A DNA stretch of 60,000 nt from Antedon mediterranea (lineage: Eukaryota > Echinodermata > Crinoidea > Comatulida > Antedonidae), in NCBI RefSeq assembly GCF_964355755.1, contig NC_092671.1, positions 2,276,501-2,336,500 on the forward strand, in the 5' to 3' direction. The position numbers and the translations under genes are program-made. Under the pieces are notes generated by a model. That model was given only the letters and a program-made list of their open reading frames with translations, was not told the origin of the DNA and searched no databases. Positions 14,087 through 28,800 of this stretch are shown here, in pieces. The stretch's first letter is position 1; every line of letters begins with the position of its first letter.

Positions 14087-14345
14087 TTTACACATAAGAT
14101 GGTCTTCTGCATACACAGTATATGCTATATGTGTATGCTATATGTGTATGCTATAGCAAGCCTGTGAAAACCCACCGTTGCACACTTCAAATTGGGGCAC
14201 ATGCATTGAGAGGTATTTAGAGATAATTATATGTGTATTTACACACAAAGCAGTCTTCTGTCCGTAACGTATGCGTTTACAAACCCGTGGAAACTCACCG
14301 TTTCACACCTAAAATTGGGGCACATGCATTCAAGTGTTATTTAAA
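14087..14345. repeat. Degenerate duplication of about 130 bp
   Basis: Two diverged copies share TTTACACA, CTTCTG, CACCGTT-CACAC and AATTGGGGCACATGCATT. Right after it, at 14405-14470, GACAAAGGGGATTATCCTAT-type units repeat three times. Confidence 0.75.
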
Positions 14346-14912
14346 AGAATTACTCATTCTGAATGGTAGATCCCAACAACAGTGCCACTACAGGTTTCAC
14401 TCATGGGACAAAGAGGATTATCCTATATGACAAAGGGGATTATCCTATATGACAAAGGGATTATCTCAGGTGTGATGTAACTATAGATAAAGAATGCAAC
14501 CTCCAAAAAGATTCAAGTACTTCTGTATATTACAATTTATGCAGCTGGGAACATAATCAATGTTCTTGCAGAATAAAATCAGATATCCACCATCATTTAC
14601 AAGGTCATATTAATATTTAAAAATATATTTCTTAAGATTCCTTGCAATCTTTACCTTTATTAAATTTGAATGTTTCAATCAAGTATGTATATATACTGTA
14701 ATTTAATCATAGATGCTTCCATTTGTTCGGAAATATTATGCAACATTTTGTTTATAAATTCTTTACAATTCTGTTTTTTTAGTGAACTGTGTCAAACCCA
14801 GAACTTAATAATCTCTATATTTTTAAGACTATATTAATATTAAATTGTGTACTTATTTATTAAAATAATTTAAATACATTAATTTTTCATAAATTTTTTA
14901 TCTAAATTCACA

Positions 14913-15043
14913 TAGTCAACTCTCCCAATATCAGACACCTTTGGCCTAATATGTTTGGTAATCAGAATGTGTTTTTAATGGTAAGAATGAATTTGGGACC
15001 TTTTTAACTATAAAAAAAAGTCTGGTATTGGAAGAGTTGACTA
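14913..15043. mobile_element. MITE family B, copy 1
   Basis: Inverted ends TAGTCAACTCTCCCAATATC and GGTATTGGAAGAGTTGACTA, bounded by TA. The interior contains GGCCTAATATGTTTGG and TGTTTTTAATGGTAAG, shared with the 48.1-kb copy. About 131 bp, no coding capacity. Confidence 0.85.
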
Positions 15044-15573
15044 TTTCTAAATGTCAATAGTTGGAAATCAAGAATAGTCTTTTTTTGTTTATTTTTCTTT
15101 TATTCCTTTCAATTCTGTTTTTCCTGGTAGCTATGTCTAACCATGGAGAAAGAAAGGACAAGGAGGTCTCTTGAGGTGGTTTTATATCTTAATCAAATAA
15201 ATATATTGGTCAAATAAGTTTTTTGTCCTGTACTTTATAATTATAACAAACAAAATAAATATTGGAATATTGATGGATATAAATTTACATTATAAATAAC
15301 TATATTTATGCGGGGAGTTGTAAAATATATATGCAAACTATTTAAAAATCAAGAATAAAGTTGATATCACTCCATCATTAATTAAACTCATCAAAGCAAT
15401 AAACAGATAAGACGTAATCTTCATATAAAGATTAATCTATCAATCATAACAGATACTTTGAATGCATTATGCAAGATTCTCTATTTGACCTTTTCAACAA
15501 AACAAGGTGTAGATTAAAAGTCATTACAAATGTACATAATCAACTTGCCCATTTTATTATATAATATACTCAC

Positions 15574-15711
15574 TTAAGCTCTGTCTACACTATCAAAAAA
15601 ATTGTGATGTGCCCAAATATGGTAGTGATATGCCCAAATATGGATGACATCATCGTGTCTAATGGGCACATCACTTTTTTTCACATAAAGTTTGATAGTG
15701 TAGACAGTGTA
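15574..15711. mobile_element. Palindromic MITE family A, copy 3
   Basis: Starts TAAGCTCTGTCTACACTATC and ends with the inverted TGATAGTGTAGACAG. It has a shortened middle with a CATCATCGTGTC variant. Adjacent downstream sequence (about 15745-15830) resembles MITE family B. Confidence 0.85.
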
Positions 15712-16526
15712 TCCCCTATACCTCTCTAAACATTTGAAACTTTCCCAATAAATTTCTTGAGGTCTAAAAGGCTTCTTTGTACCATTAAAAACGCATTCAG
15801 AATACCAGAATTTCCGCAAAACCAGACACATTTATTACAACCTGGTATTGTAGTAGTATATCAGCAAATAACATAAATAGGTGGGGTGGGAGATGTAAGG
15901 ATATTAAACTGGGTACCATTGTGGAATCACAGCAAAATAGGAAAACACATCTGATTGAGGAAGTAAAACAATTTACAGTAAACAATGGCACTATATGGAC
16001 CATAAAATGATAAAGGATTAAAAATAAGGAGGATTAACTAAATTGAAAAAAGGAAATCTATGCATGTAGGTTTCTCCATTGATAGCTTTATTTAGGAAAC
16101 TTATAAATCCTACAGCCAATATTTCAAATCCTTGATATAAACAGTTCTTAAATTCAAATATCGAATGTACTTTAACAAACGATTTCTTACTATTGTAAGT
16201 AAACCTAATACTGTAAACAAATTTATGAATTGCTACAATTTTAATCAATAAAGAGATCAGTCTTATAAACCTGTCGCCCATATTTATTAGGTTCTCAACC
16301 AATCAAAATTAAGAACAAGAATAAAATAGGGCATAAGCTGGAATACTTAACCTACATTTCATTAATGTGTACATTACCTACATTTTATATTGTAAACTAA
16401 GGCGGACATAACCAGGGTAAATATACATAATTATTCCATCTACAACATAACATTTATTTCTTATGACGCATATTTTATTTATAATTCATTAAATGTGAAT
16501 AGTTGTTACATATAATACCCTCATGT

Positions 16527-18182
16527 TTGGTTTCAAGAGCGTGTTCCTTTAACATTTTCACTATTCAGGGGACACTGGTTGGGTCTAGAAGGAGTATCTC
16601 TAATAGTGGTTACTGTGCAGTATTTTATGTTGAACCAAAGTACTGAACCATGTATCTACTTGGTTTTAAGAGTGTCCTATGTTCCTTTAACATTTTCAGT
16701 ATTCCGGGGACACTGGTTGGGTCTAGAAGGAGTATCTCTAATAGTGGTTACTGTGCAGTATTTTATGTTGAACCAAAGTACTGAACCATGTATCTACTTG
16801 ATTTTAAGAGTGTCCTATGTTCCTTTAACATTTTCACTATTCAGGGGACACTGGTTGGGTCTAGAAGGAGTATCTCTAATAGTGGTTACTGTGCAGTATT
16901 TTATGTTGAACCAAAGTACTGAACCATGTATCTACTTGGTTTTAAGAGTGTCCTATGTTCCTTTAACATTTTCACTATTCAGGGGACACTGGTTGGGTCT
17001 AGAAAGAGTATCTCTAATAGTGGTTACTGTGCAGTATTTTATGTTGAACCAAAGTACTGAACCATGTATCTACTTGGTTTTAAGAGTGTCCTATGTTCCT
17101 TTAACATTTTCACTATTCAGAGGACACTTGTTGGGTCAAGAAGGAGTATCTCTAATAGTGGTTACTGTGCAGTATTTTATGTTGAACCAAAGTACTGAAC
17201 CATGTATCTACTTGGTTTTAAGAGTGTCCTATGTTCCTTTAACATTTTCACTATTCAGAGGACACTTGTTGGGTCAAGAAGGAGTATCTCTAATAGTGGT
17301 TACTGTGCAGTATTTTATGTTGAACCAAAGTACTGAACCATGTATCTACTTGGTTTTAAGAGTGTCCTATGTTCCTTTAACATTTTCACTATTCAGGGGA
17401 TACTGGTTGGGTCTAGAAGGAGTATCTCTAATAGTGGTTACTGTGCAGTATTTTATGTTGAACCAAAGTACTGAACCATGTATCTACTTGGTTTTAAGAG
17501 TGTCCTATGTTCCTTTAACATTTTCACTATTCAGGGGATACTTGTTGGGTCAAGAAGGAGTATCTCTAATAGTGGTTACTGTGCAGTATTTTATGTTGAA
17601 CCAAAGTACTGAACCATGTATCTACTTGGTTTTAAGAGTGTCCTATGTTCCTTTAACATTTTCACTATTCAGGGGATACTTGTTGGGTCAAGAAGGAGTA
17701 TCTCTAATAGTGGTTACTGTGCAGTATTTTATGTTGAACCAACGTACTGAACCATGTATCTACTTGGTTTTAAGAGTGTCCTATGTTCCTTTAACATTTT
17801 CACTATTCAGGGGATACTTGTTGGGTCAAGAAGGAGTATCTCTAATAGTGGTTACTGTGCAGTATTTTGTGTTGAACCAAAGTACTGAACCATGTATCTA
17901 CTTGGTTTTAAGAATGTCCTATGTTCCTTTAACATTTTCACTATTCAGGGGATACTTGTTGGGTCAAGAAGGAGTATCTCTAATAGTGGTTACTGTGCAG
18001 TATTTTATGTTGAACCAAAGTACTGAACCATGTATCTACTTGGTTTTAAGAGTGTCCTATATGTTCCTTTAACATTTTCACTATTCAGGGGATACTTGTT
18101 TGGTCTAGAAGGAGTATCTCTAATAGTGGTTACTGTGCACGATTTTATGTTGAACCAAAGTACTGAACCATGTATCTACTTT
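16527..18182. repeat. 138-bp satellite-like array, about 12 copies, with conserved frame
   Basis: Units of 138 bp (46 codons) include ATAGTGGTTACTGTGCAGTA and GAACCAAAGTACTGAACCAT. Two subtypes differ at a few sites: CACTGGTTGGGTCTAGAAGG early and TACTTGTTGGGTCAAGAAGG later, with intermediates. Because 138 is a multiple of three, one plus frame stays open for about 497 codons, but it has no ATG at its left edge, and a 2-base insertion near 18060 shifts the last unit. Fragments of the unit (AGGGGACAC...GGGTC) recur singly at about 23410, 40500 and 46020. Confidence 0.95.
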
Positions 18183-18189
18183 CTTCAAA

Positions 18190-21100
18190 TCTAAATTATT
18201 GTTAATACCTTTAGGGTCCGTATGCACAGATTCCTACATTTCTTTAAAACTAAATTAGATATCTTATATTAAATCAATTTTTGGAAATTTGTAGTATACA
18301 CTGGTGACCCAATACACAACGGCCTACTTTCATTCAATGTATATTTATTTCAATTAATTTAATTTACGATTCCTAACTCTTTGATATAGAAAAACAATGA
18401 GATGTGTTAAATTGGATAGTATGGTATTCCTCCAGGCATTTTGCGAGTCTTTCAAAATTTCTCCAGGTCCAGTAGTAATAGTAATTAATTTAATTTAAAA
18501 CACATTATTTCTGTACCTGTAGCAGTATGATGAATGTATAGGAGTTGGATTGCCAATTTGCATAGTTATTAAATAACAACCGTATTGGATGCCATCTTTA
18601 GGACGCACAACATTATAACCTATAAGCGTGTGTTTCGTTGGCTCTGGCGGCTTAAGTGAAACTTATGTGAAATACACCACCTATTATGCGTTATATCATA
18701 TTGCATAATTCTAACGTTGATATTTTCTTGAAATAAATTATTTGGAACTCTACAGTAAATCTGTTTGAAATCATAAATTGATTACGACTGTTAAAGTTAA
18801 TTTAAATCTTAAGCCTCTTATAATATATCTTTGATACTGCGAATAGCACAGTGTTTACAGCCACTTTTCAAAATCCGAATCTTATCGTATGACCAGCAGC
18901 ATGTTTTTATAACAGATTTAAAAGTAATGTTCTTATGGTAAAATAAAGAAAACACAATAGTCTTGAGAATAATAGGTAAAAGAAAATTAATTCCTTTGGA
19001 GCCACCTAAAAAGAAATTTGATATTTTATTCAATTAGATTGTAAAATGTATTAAAGCTGAACAATGGAATCTATCAATCAGCTTTACACCCTCTGTTTTT
19101 CTTTCGATATTGGAGATTAAGATTTGTATAGGAAATATAATAAGAATTTATTGGTATTAATGGTGGTAACCTAGATATGGTGATTCAACGATTTTGATAA
19201 CCTTTTCTTATGTTCTAGTTCAATTGAACATAAGCAAAATAAGGAAACAGCAATAATACAAATTGTTGACATGATGTACTGTATTTTTAGACGCAGTCAG
19301 TACAGTAGTTGCAGAATAAAGAGACTTGGCAATTTATTGGTGGAGGGGGGGGGGAAGGTTATCAAAATGGAGAGGGATGCTGGAGGGGCCATTGATCCAT
19401 CTGGATTTTACCACTCATACATGTTGTTATGGATGTGCCTACAGTGAAAACACTTTGGTCTGATAAAACATTTTATTGTTCTGAAGAGAACTTGCCTAAA
19501 TTTTTCCTACCCAGTCTAAAGTTAAGCACTCATAAATCAAGACTCTTCATAAAATTAATATCATATTATTTGCAAAATCTTGCGAACAACATTTTCATAA
19601 AAACCATAAATGTGTCAGATCCAGGATTTGTACAATAATGCACTTTTTTTAAAATACTCAGATTTTATTTTTCATGAATTTTAATTATGCTTTATTGTAT
19701 GTGACATAGGTTACACTTTACATCCATATTTACAGGTTTTTACTTTCAGTATGTCACTAAAGGTGAAACTAGAACCTACATTTACAATGCAGCTACTGCA
19801 TCCAAACGTCTTTATCTAATTGTCTACAACGCAAAAAACAAAAAAAATATTACTGATCCCTTGAATGGGTAGTACTCATGTTTTACCATAGAATGCATTT
19901 GTTACATTTTTACAGTAATCTCGCAAGGTATCACTAGAGGCTGACTGTTTACCACTCTGACATTTATTCACAAGGGTTTATCTAAAACAACGCTTCTGTA
20001 ATTAAGATTATCTACTCTTTTCCCAACAATTACATTAAAACGATTTTATTAATTGTGACAGTAATGATAAATAATAAATAAAAAACGTACTGGTCAATGC
20101 CCACCTAAGGACACATTACATTAATTGCTATTTTGACTATTCCATTTGTTTAAAGGGGTGTTTTTTTAATACTTTAAAAAAAAATATTTAAATAGTATCA
20201 TTAAATGAATACTAAACTTTGTGCATACAAATTACAATCCTACTATAAAAATGCTTTATTGTGCAAGCATTATTCCAAGTAAAAACATGAGTTTTTTATG
20301 TTTAGTATTGAAAGGATACAAACAACAACATTAGTAGCAATCAGCAGTGGTTTTTGTTTAATTTTTGTAGTTGAGTACAGTACAGTAGTACCATTAACCG
20401 CATAAAACTAGTTTTTAATAAGTTATTTACTGTAATTAATGGCATTAACAATTCAAATAGGAAACATAGGTTGAATGATCTGATTAATTCTTCTAATTTA
20501 CTTTCAATTATTCACGTTATATTATCAAATGTACCGAGTTCACTTCATAAAAAATAAGGAAGTTTTAATATATATCTTAATCGTTATTAATAGTGATCAT
20601 TGGAGTAGAATAACGTATCGTAATCAGTGCCAATATGCAAAAGGAAGCTAACGATAGGACGCATAAATCTTGATTGAAAGTAATAGTAATAATATATAGG
20701 TTTAACGTGTAACTAGTGACTGATGCTAGCTTGCTACGGCATTAGAATAAAGATACTGGACATCACTGCTACAGTACATAACTCATCTGGGCAGCAACAT
20801 CTTGTCATGTGATACAGGTAAACTGACCGACTACCTCATCGTATAGTGACCTATTTAAACATTTTGTTGTAGTAATGAACATTAAGGCGGAACGAAGATC
20901 AACTCGTGGAAATCCAACAACTAAAATTGAATATTTTGAATCATCGCAAACACTATAGCTTACACAAAATTCCTTTAGATTCAGTTTATAACTTTAAAAA
21001 AATTGCCTTGAATTCCGTTTATGTTGTTTATAATGTTTTTTTTTAATTAGTTAAAATGAAAAAGATTTTTTAAATTAAATGTCTAAAAATCTTTTTATCT

Positions 21101-24100
21101 TGGGTCATGATGTTAAATGTTTCACATTTAAATGTAAAGTGAAATATATTTGTGTTTATTTGTTTACTAAATCCATAACTTGTCACACATGAACGCATCA
21201 CACAGTGACATGTTGTATGTGTTATACTGTAGAGACTATTTACCATGAATTGAATATCCAATTCAAAGTTAATTAACATTATTTAAAAGTCATTCTATTC
21301 AAAATGTCTAATTAAATAATTTAATATTAAGTATCTTCAGACAATTATATAAATTAAACTCAAAATTGTTTTTGACTTATTTCTTTCATTTTTTGTTCAA
21401 TTATTTATAAAGATTAAATGTTTTAGTATTCCTAATTTTTATAATAACAATTTGGGTTTAAATCTAGAAACAGCTTTAACCTAGTTTGAATCTAACAACT
21501 TCATTCCACCGAAGAACAAGGTCCAGGTAAATTATCGAACAACTTGATCATTCCCGCGACATTCTCCCTCCGACGACACAGTTTACGCTAAACACCATCG
21601 ATACTATCCTTGTTAGCAATTCTAAAATATTTTTCATGATCAATTTTTTATTTTTGATAATTATGAGTGCTTTACATGGAGGTTTGCAGACGGATCGCAG
21701 ACTGCGAGTCTATGTACTGAAGGGTAGTATGGTCAAACATACTGTAGTAACAGAATTGATACAGTTATTTAAGTGTGAGAACAAACCATCGAATAAAATG
21801 GGCCTGAAATTAATCACGTGCAAAAAGAATCTGAAATGACGCCAAACCAATAAAACCATTTGGAATGGTCAGTTCACATTGGACTATACTAGAATAAAAA
21901 AAACATTTAACCTGAGAAAACATAACATTGTTCTTGAATGTGGTGTTACAATAATGAATTTAGCATTGTTTAAAATAACATAACTATCTACAGTATGAAA
22001 TTTAAAAATAGTAAATGTTAAACAAGTCCTACTTTCTTTCCGACATTAAGGAAATTATAGAAACACAGCTGGCCTTAGAACATAATGTCACATTGATAAT
22101 CAACCTACTGTACAGCTTCTTACTGACAGGGAATAGCCGATTCTCGGTACTGTATCTTGAAACTTTTCCAGTATCTTGGTAAATTCTGTATTATTAATAA
22201 ATTAAACATTAATTACTGTTTTACAGTAATCACCTTACTTACAGTATTTCAATCTGCTATGATAAATAATCTACCAAGAATTTTGAGACATGATTTACTA
22301 GATACAAAAAATTGGCTAAAATATTAGAGAAAAAAACTTAATTAATTAAAATCTGAATAATGACTATCTATATGTTGATTCTTAAATTAAAAAATAATTG
22401 TATGGAATCTGTTTTTACAGTATCTATCAATTGTAAATAATTTAGACAAAAATATTAAAATTTATTTGCTTTCGTTTGTACAATTATATTGTTAAATATA
22501 AAAAACAAAATATGGTTCATTTTCTTTTTTAATTATTTGGCGACAGAATCAGAGTGGAAAGACAATTAAGTAATTGGTGGGATAAAAAAAAAAACACAAA
22601 AAGTCTGATTTAAGAATCAAAACAAATAATTGGGAAAGAAATTAATTGTTATAACGTATACGATGCAAGTCAAACTAAATGTAACAACGTATTGTTTTAT
22701 TAAGTTCATGGTGATTTTTGATTTAATCATGTACAGTATTTATAATGAACTATTTTTCATTATGATTCAGTACTTTGAACATGAAACATGAAAATGAACA
22801 CAAACAATTTAACTGAAAAATGTCATTTCCTAAGGTTGTGTAAAACATGGCAACTTAATATTTTCTTTTTTGCATATAGTAATTTACTTCCAAGGTCAGT
22901 GTTGCTACTAATATATTACTTTTCAAGTCTTACATAAATAAGTAGATTTCATCAATATAAGTGGTACATTTTGGGTTTTTATAATTTTTATTAAAAACAA
23001 GGATGATTTTTTTTTTCATTTGAATTACAGTAACATTTCTATTAATTTAACAAAGTTTCCCCTTCATAAATGTACAGTACATTGGAATTTTCAGAGTAAA
23101 GTGTCCTCTAAAAGGGGGTTCCCCCTGAATATGGGGTGGCTTTAGTATTGACCCTCACACATTTCATTGTAAAGTGTCTCCTTTCTAAATATATTTATAA
23201 ATTTAATTCACATTGAATAAAAACAAAACAAAATATAGATGTTCATTAAATTTGTTTTTATGAAATTACTACAACCAAATGAATTTCCCTGGAGTTTGGG
23301 ATAATAAAGTTTTATTCTATTATATGTATTGTATTAAATTGAACAATTAGAAGAAAAATGTTTACATTTTTTATTGGAAAAATACCTGTTTTAATAACAA
23401 GACAACTTCTATTCAAGGGACATTTGTTAGGTCCCAAAAGGTCTTTTTAGTTCAACTGTACTATTATTATGTCATGTTAAAATAATGTATATTATGTATT
23501 TGTCATGATTTCAATGGTTACTAGTTGGTAGCATATTCGACATTACTGCGATATGTACAGTACACACATGGTTGGGTGGGTATGAATGATCGTTTTAAGG
23601 TAGCGTGCAAGAAGAGAATTATTTCTAATTTTTCGCTTCACAAAATCAATTCATACGCAACACATATTTGTTTTTGGTATAGTTAGAATACAAACTAGAG
23701 CTGTTAAACCCTCAAGCTAAAATGATACAATACTTTAAGTTATGCTATCATATCACCACAGTCAATATTATGTGCCGTATTTCCTATATACCGTAGTATG
23801 TAATCAATTTCATGAAATGCGAACTCATCAAGGAAAAATTAAATCTAAACTCTGAATTTTTTTCTAACGTGAAATGAAAGAGAGCTGCGTACGTGTAGGT
23901 CATTTTGGTAATCAGTTCCACAATAGAACATTAATCTTATTTTACGAGAATGGGCGCCAATGACAAATGAAGTTGAAATAAAAGAGAGTTTAAAGAAACT
24001 TAAATACTATTATGATGTTTTTATAACAATTCATATTTTGCCAATAAAATGGCATTTCAAATGGGATATCCTTCTCTTAATCGAGATAATCGGTGAAGAT

Positions 24101-25739
24101 GTCAAAAATACTTTTGAAAACGATCACTAACGAATTCACAATGAGCTTCTTTGTTGTACTTTTAAGGTTATAAAAAACTAATGTATGAATTTAAACAGCT
24201 TTACGTAATTATCCATGTAGTAGAATGAGGTCAAAGAGGTATTTTTCATTAGCTAAATATCCTTTATGTCCAATTTGTTTTAATTATTGAATAAAGTGGC
24301 ACATTGCCAAACATATAGGATAACAATAAATGTATCAACTCAATAAACAAAGCATATAACTGTATAAAGACCAAATGGGAGTTTCCCAACGGTGTATTAA
24401 AATTAAATATTCAAATTTAATGAATGAGTTAGAGTGCAGATGTTTCTAGGTATTAAATCGTGTCATCTTTTTCTAAATTATGTATCAAAAGAGTTAATAA
24501 AATTGCCAACAAAATCAATAAAAACCATCTTGAGTATAGCAACCCTATTTGAATTAACATAACATTAATATTATAAAACATCACATACTTTTAAATCGTA
24601 CAGTAGCAGAAAATCTACATGTGTATATCAAATATTATTATCTAAAAATATAAATTCTGAAATAATTTTTTTTAAAAACTTGTTTTCAAATTGTTATTGG
24701 ATCTGTTCAGACTATTTTGCAAACATACATGGGTATAGATGCTGGAGAAAGGTGGACAGGATCAAATGTTATTAAAGGCCCTTTCACACAGCATCATTTT
24801 TACCTAATAATGTATGAGCCAAGATCGCACAACCTGTTGTTTTACGACATTACTGTACTACAGTAGCACAAAAAGTCTTACTCAAATCGCTAGGTGAGTT
24901 TAGTACAGTATACTCCAACTTGCCCAGTACTGTACCGTGTAACCTTAGACCTTAGGTCCATGGTCTAACTAACCATGAGTTAGGTGCTGTCACACTATTT
25001 ATTGTGCTAGTTTTAAGAATCTCGATTCATAAAATGTAATGATTGCAATGCTACAACGTTTATTAACATTATAATGTCCTAAATGTCTTAAAATATGATT
25101 ACTAGTGTAATGTCTACAGTACTGTAGGTGAAAGAAATGGCTTTCTTTTTAAAAAAGGCATGTACAGTAAACATGAATAAAACGTTACTAAATAATTACT
25201 TAATATACACTTACTTAACATGAATCGGACAGAAAGTGCCTGGCATGCTCAGCTCATGCCTTCAACTGGACTTTGGTGACAAGATATAATCCATACGAAA
25301 TCAAATCTGACGATAACGTACACTTAAATGTATACCAGTATCTATTTCTCGGACTGTAGAAATTGGATAAACATCTCACTATCTCTCAACATGATTCGAC
25401 ACAGCTGAAATTTCCACTGAATTTTCTAACAGTCAGAAAGTGCTATATTACCAGTGGGGAATGTCTACTTGAAACCGGCTAAATTAATAATGTGTGAAAT
25501 GCTAAAGGTATAACCAAGTCAAATAGGAAGTCATGCATGCAATAGATAATTTTTAAATGCACGAAAACCAAAGATCTTGCACGGGAGAACTATAAGATCG
25601 TTAACAAGATAAATTTGAGAACTCTCAAACTATAATGCAAAAATAGCTGTCTGTCATACAGTACCATTACTTTGACCATGTGTATAAAACATATATTTAA
25701 TCAAATGCAACCCAATTGGAGAAATCACATAGGGAGTGT
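18190..25739. other. No supported gene
   Basis: AT-rich sequence with scattered TACTGTA/TACAGTA words. A GT-bounded stretch near 25215-25340 (minus, ending GTTAA|GTAAGTG) could be a non-coding first exon, but nothing supports it further. A solo fragment of the 138-bp unit lies near 23410. Confidence 0.55.
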
Positions 25740-25897
25740 AAAGCTCTGTCTACACTATCAAACTTTATGTGACAAAACAATGTGATGTGCCCATGTACTG
25801 TATGGACATGATGATGTCATATCACTACCATATTTGGGCATATCACAACTATATTTGGGCACATCACATTTTGTTTATCAAAAGTTTGACAGAGTAA
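25740..25897. mobile_element. Palindromic MITE family A, copy 4
   Basis: Begins AAAGCTCTGTCTACACTATC. The middle is in the opposite order to copies 1-3 (GGACATGATGATGTCATATC, then TTTGGGCACATCAC). The right end is decayed. Confidence 0.85.
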
Positions 25898-25899
25898 AA

Positions 25900-28800
25900 A
25901 AATATATTCCTCTCATTAATACGATATGACTGCAGAGGCTGTGTTGCATCCTTATGTCAATGTGGGGAAGGGGATTGGATATGAACAGTGGGGACAGTAT
26001 AGTGTTCCTTATCAATGTGGTACTGGGGTCTGACTAACAAGCTCATTAGCAGTTTATATCATACATAACATGACAGTAAATATGGTAGGGGTCCAGTTAA
26101 GTTCTCTTATAATTAGATATTTTGATTATTGCTTTAAGATACACATCACAAGATAGTATAAAGGTTAGGAGGTCAAGCAAATGCTAAATACAGATTAAAA
26201 TCACGATGATGGCCACTGTAGCAATGTAATGCTATATATTTAATACTTCTGGATTCTCAGTTGAGATGATTAACTAAATAATAAATTAATTCTGATAGTA
26301 CATTTTATTTAATTAAACTTTTAGCAGATTTTAAGCAAATAGAAAATCCATGGAAATTCTGCAGACTACTTAAAGATTCAATGTTCAGATTTTTCACCCA
26401 AACGACACCAGGGCTATTGCATTTACTAGACTCCGAATACTGTACCAACATGCCTGACCATATATAGTACAGTAAGATGTTCCATAGTACATACAGTTTA
26501 TAGAGGGATAACTAAAATGAAAAACCCCTCCTGAAGGCATAAGATCCTCTAACTAACCCCTTACATTTAGAAACTAACCCACTATTATTCCAAATCTGGC
26601 TGCATGCCTAAAATCTGAAGATATTTTCTTTCAAGTTGATTGGATTTGTTGACACCTTGGGTGTTTTCACACCCTTGAGGTTTAGCACGTTATTCAATTC
26701 AATCTAGTAACCTATTCAAAACTCATTTGAAAACTGATTAAATGAAGCAGAAATACTAAATATATCAAGATTTACGGTACTCCACATGAATGAAGGAATT
26801 TACACTTTGCTACGAAAGCATGGACAGTAATTGCGCCCCTCAATATGACCTCCTGTAAAGTACAAGTTCTATTGGGCAATTTTCAGCCAAAATAATTAAA
26901 TAATAAACAAAGTCACTACACTAATTTTTAAAACTTTAGATTTCATTTCATACATTGATGCAGTATTAAATTACAACATATTAAATAAAAAAAAACGAAA
27001 GAATTTGCAATAAATATCACTTAAGATATTTGCAAATTACCAAATAATAATTTCTGCAACTTATCTTAACATACAAACTATACGTACTATTTTCAGAATG
27101 TATCCGATTACAGAATGAAGTATTAGCAACAATACATGGCGAGCGAAAGGTAATTTTCCTTACCCTAGTTTTCCTAGCACTGTCATCATAACGAACATAG
27201 GAATCTAGGACTAAATAGCAACAGAAACCAGGTTACATTCTCCATTTCAAGTTCTCTTTCATTGCCCGCTAAATTGCCAAATGGATGCCTAGATTTTGCT
27301 GTCATCTTCGATTCACTCGCAAACGTAACAAGTCTGTTTTTTTAATCCAATCAATTCGAAAGTTACTCGTTGGCATTTTTAATTTCTTTTTTGTTGATCA
27401 ATGCTTCAAAATGTAGATGTTTTATTAAAAGAAATTAATGGTTTTATGTTGAGGCAGGTGATAGTGGAGAAAAAAAGAAAAAGCTCTTTTAGCATGACGA
27501 TGTCAAACTACACCAGTTTATAACAATAACACCTTTTATCATTACTTTTAACCCACTTTCTCTTGGAGTTCAGTAAGATATAAGATCACAAATATGAAAT
27601 ATTATTTTCAAGATATTACTGGAGAAAACTAAAAATAATAAAGCCGATAAGAAAACAGCAGACATGGGCTGTGAGTATTATACTAGAAATAAAGATACAG
27701 TACAGCCAAATGTCTAAAAGACAAGGCAAACTAGAGTACATTGATACTAAAGTATGTAGTATACAAAACCAAGTCTAGCCAACAAATAATTAGCTTAAAA
27801 GTAAAAAAAAAAGTCAGAATGTTCAGAAATTACTGTAAAGAAATAAAGTAAATTTGTGGAAGATACAGTAAAAAGTATAACAATTTAAATCTATTTTTAA
27901 ACCTAAAAATCATAACACCCAACCATCATTTGAATAATAGAACAAGTCACACATCTACACAATCAAACATCGTATACTCTATCTCTAACAATATTTCAAT
28001 CTTCTATTGACTAAAGCTGAAGTATAGTCGTTATCTTGGGACCGTTCTATGGCCACCACCAGGTAGGCTTACTTCATTAAGGCTTCTATGAATGGATGTA
28101 CTGGTTGGGAGCAGGAACGCTAGTAGACCAAACCCAGTACCGTTTCGATTACGATCAATCAGGAAATTACCTCAAGAACATTAGAAAGTTTGTTTACAAT
28201 GGAATGCAGATTCTCTTTAAATTAAATACCATTAATGTATTATATATTTTTAAAAGTAACTTATTAATTTATGATAAGATCAAATAAAATCATGGATTTT
28301 ACTATTGGGAATATTGGAAAAAAAAGAAAAAAAGATTAAAATAATGTTTATAGCAGTTCTGTCTGTCAGCAAAATTCATTAAAAGCTTGAACAGAACAAG
28401 CTTTTAATTTGACTACATTTACAGTTACTATCAAATGTCGATTAAACCTGAACATTCTCATTATAAAAAACAAGAAATATAGGACAGAAAAGTATTGCAA
28501 ATTTGGTTAAATGACTACAGTAACCGTACATATATTGTACAGTGCTATACAAAAGAAATAATATAGTTATTGATATTCAAAATAATACAATATATAATGA
28601 GCAGGGAAGGTTTACAGCAGCAGCATACAGTAGCAAAATATTACATAATATTGTATTAATGTTTATTTACAGTATCAAATGGTCAAGCCAAAAATGCTGT
28701 TTTCAAAATTCAGATTTATCAACAATTTACTGTATTGCTATATCAAATTTGATTTAATGAAAATGCTTCATGTACAGTATAGTTGGACATGGATTGGTCA

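Noticed and set aside
16579-18072. 497-codon open frame across the 138-bp array as a repeat protein gene
   Set aside because: No ATG at its left edge, no splice context, the final unit is frame-shifted, and the unit length alone explains the open frame. Kept as a repeat, with the coding question listed as a finding.
28080-28290. Plus-strand frame GFYEWMYWLGAGTLVDQTQY as a lectin-like exon
   Set aside because: A stop lies just upstream, no donor or acceptor pair fits, and the continuation becomes AT-rich noise.
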